This document shows, piece after piece, positions 62,422-64,000 of a DNA stretch of 64,000 bases (position 1 is the first letter of the stretch; every line of letters starts with the position of its first letter). Position numbers and translations under genes: made by a program. The DNA is from Carnegiea gigantea (lineage: Eukaryota > Streptophyta > Magnoliopsida > Caryophyllales > Cactaceae): NCBI GenBank assembly GCA_029747015.1, contig JAKOGI010000827.1, positions 1-64,000 of the forward strand, written 5' to 3'. A model generated the notes under the pieces. That model was not told the DNA's origin, made no database searches, and saw only the letters and a list, made by a program, of their open reading frames with translations.

Positions 62422-64000
62422 TCAAGTAAAGAATTTCTTCACAAATTTATCATTGACACAGGCATACACAATTTGTTCATCATGATTTGAGAGCTCATAT
62501 GCCCCATTCGGGAAGACCTTGGTGACTACGTAGGGACCGGACTCAAACTTTTTTTATGTCTTTCAATTGATGACAATTGGCCTCCTTATTATCAAAACCA
62601 AGTCACCAACATCAAATGAGCGGAATTGGACCCGCTTGTTAAATGCCCCAGCCATTTGAGCTTGGTAAATTTCAAGTCTTTGCTGAGCCATTAACTGACG
62701 CTGATCCAATGCTTTAAGTTCAGCCAATCTGACTTGAGTATTTTCATTTGGGTCAGTAAATTGCATGGCCATTCCTAAAGAAGGTAATTGTACCTCAAGG
62801 GGTAACACGGCTTCTGAACCAAAAACCTAATTGTAGGGTGTACAACCAGTTGCAGTTCAGACTGTGGTTCGATGAGCCCATAAAGCTTCTAGCAGTCGTT
62901 CATGCCAATCCCTCTTTGATCTTGAAACCATTTTCTTTAAAATCTTGTAAAGTACTTTGTTGAATGCTTCAACTTGGCCATTTGACGATGGATTGTAGCT
63001 CGATGGGAAGCTATGTCTGAACTTGTACTACTCTACAAGCCTTATCATCACTTGATTTTTAAAGTAGGGGGCATTGTCTGAGATGATTTCATAGGGGAAC
63101 TCCATATCTATAAATGAGATGGGTCCTGATGAAGTCAGCAACTTGCTTTACCCCCACTTCTCTTAACCAGATGGCTTCAGCCCATTTTGAAAAATAGTCT
63201 GTGGCTACCAAAATAGGCACGTGGCCACGAGAGGAGAATGGCTTGAAAGGTCCTATCACATCGAGCCCCCATGCATGGAAGGGCCAAGATAATATGCTCG
63301 GTGGAGTAATTGTGGTGGATGTTGGATAAAATCTCCATGTATTTGACAAGCTTGGCAAGCTTTGGCAAATTTTATTGCGTCTTGAACCATGGTTGGCCAA
63401 TAATAGCCTAGCCTTTTGATATGGTTAGCAAGTTTTGGACCTGCCTGATGAGCACCACATACCCCAGCATGAATTTCATTTAGGACATAAGTAGCATCCC
63501 CTTTTGACAAGCACCTAAGTAACACCCCATTAAAAGCTTTCCGATATAAGGTGTCATTTTTAAATGTAAACCTTAGTGCTTGTCGTTTTACATCTACCTT
63601 TTTCTTAGGATCAGTGGATAGAATGCCACACTAGATGTACTCAATAAGAGATTGCCTCCAGTCTGTCTCTTCTTCGATCTCAAAAATGGAGACCACATTT
63701 GTTTCTTCTATTTCATCAAAACGCTCCAAGGTTGAGCCCAACAAATGACTTTCCCTGATTATTATTTAAATTTCTCTTTTATCAGGGAGTGTCAGTGAAG
63801 CAACCAGCTTTGCTAAGGCATCTGCTTTATCATTCTCAAACCTTGGCAGATGGTTAACCTGTACTTGAAGGAATTGGTTCATAAGGCTTTATGCCCTTTG
63901 ATAAAGAGGCACTAATTTAGCATTTCTTACTTCGTACTAGCTGTGTATTTATCAGATGATTAATTGAGAATCACCGAATGCTTCAAGCTAGTCAATGCAC
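62422..64000 (-). pseudogene. pol: E2 integrase and RNase H end (truncated by window)
   Basis: Homologous to 47743-49320. The integrase zinc-binding region is at about 63340-63525 (EIHAGVCGAHQAGPKLANHI). The core retains GLDVIGPF and ATDYFSKWAEA where E1 has Asn in place of Asp at both. The C-terminal domain has RSFDVGDLVL (62563-62808). A frame break after YRYGVP (about 63090) and stops at about 62830-63060 disable it. The RNase H end lies in 63640-64000, and the unit continues beyond the window. Confidence 0.82.

Overview
The window looks like repeat-rich nuclear DNA from a flowering plant, probably a eudicot with a large genome (species not determinable). I found no intact host gene. AT-rich sequence is filled with nested, mostly decayed retrotransposons of plant lineages: Ty3/gypsy elements resembling Tekay, Athila and Tat, a non-coding copia-like element, an L1-type LINE and an RTE-type LINE. 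Plant hallmarks are the primer sites for initiator-Met and Asp tRNAs, a Tat-type polyprotein with two RNase H domains, and an antisense ORF resembling the plant mobile domain (PMD).

Layout. 1-3920: unassigned DNA with two degenerate GACCCGAA-type tracts and a 263-bp tandem duplication. 3925-14770: a decayed L1-like LINE (+) split at one codon boundary by element A (4351-13233, minus). A is a gag-only, non-autonomous element with very long LTRs (3.4 and 4.2 kb), a five-base target duplication (AAAAG) and an uninterrupted gag ORF of 289 codons, the best-preserved gene here. 14858-17060: unassigned. 17064-18418: a probable solo or partial LTR (F). 18431 to about 36850: a non-coding LTR element (D, minus) carrying two later insertions, B (21524-27556) and C (28739-36186). 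B and C are related non-autonomous elements primed by tRNA-Asp; both carry the same unusual gag-like ORF with internal repeats and a hydrophobic C-terminal part, broken differently in each. 36956-38110: an RTE LINE remnant. 38150-41407: unassigned. 41408-64000: a tandem array of Tat-like elements, E1 and E2, sharing the LTR at 56112-58453. Each unit has a minus-strand gag-pol and, between pol and its 3' LTR, a plus-strand PMD-like ORF with a probable splice acceptor and its own AATAAA. E2 runs off the right edge.

All LTR elements whose polarity can be read (A, B, C, D, E1, E2, probably F) point the same way. LTR-pair divergence estimated by eye on short stretches suggests A is youngest (about 5%), then C (about 7%), B (about 9%) and E (about 10%); these are rough counts, not alignments. 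The most interesting points are the gag-only element A, the B/C family and its ORF, the recombinant right edge of C, and the antisense ORF of the E array.
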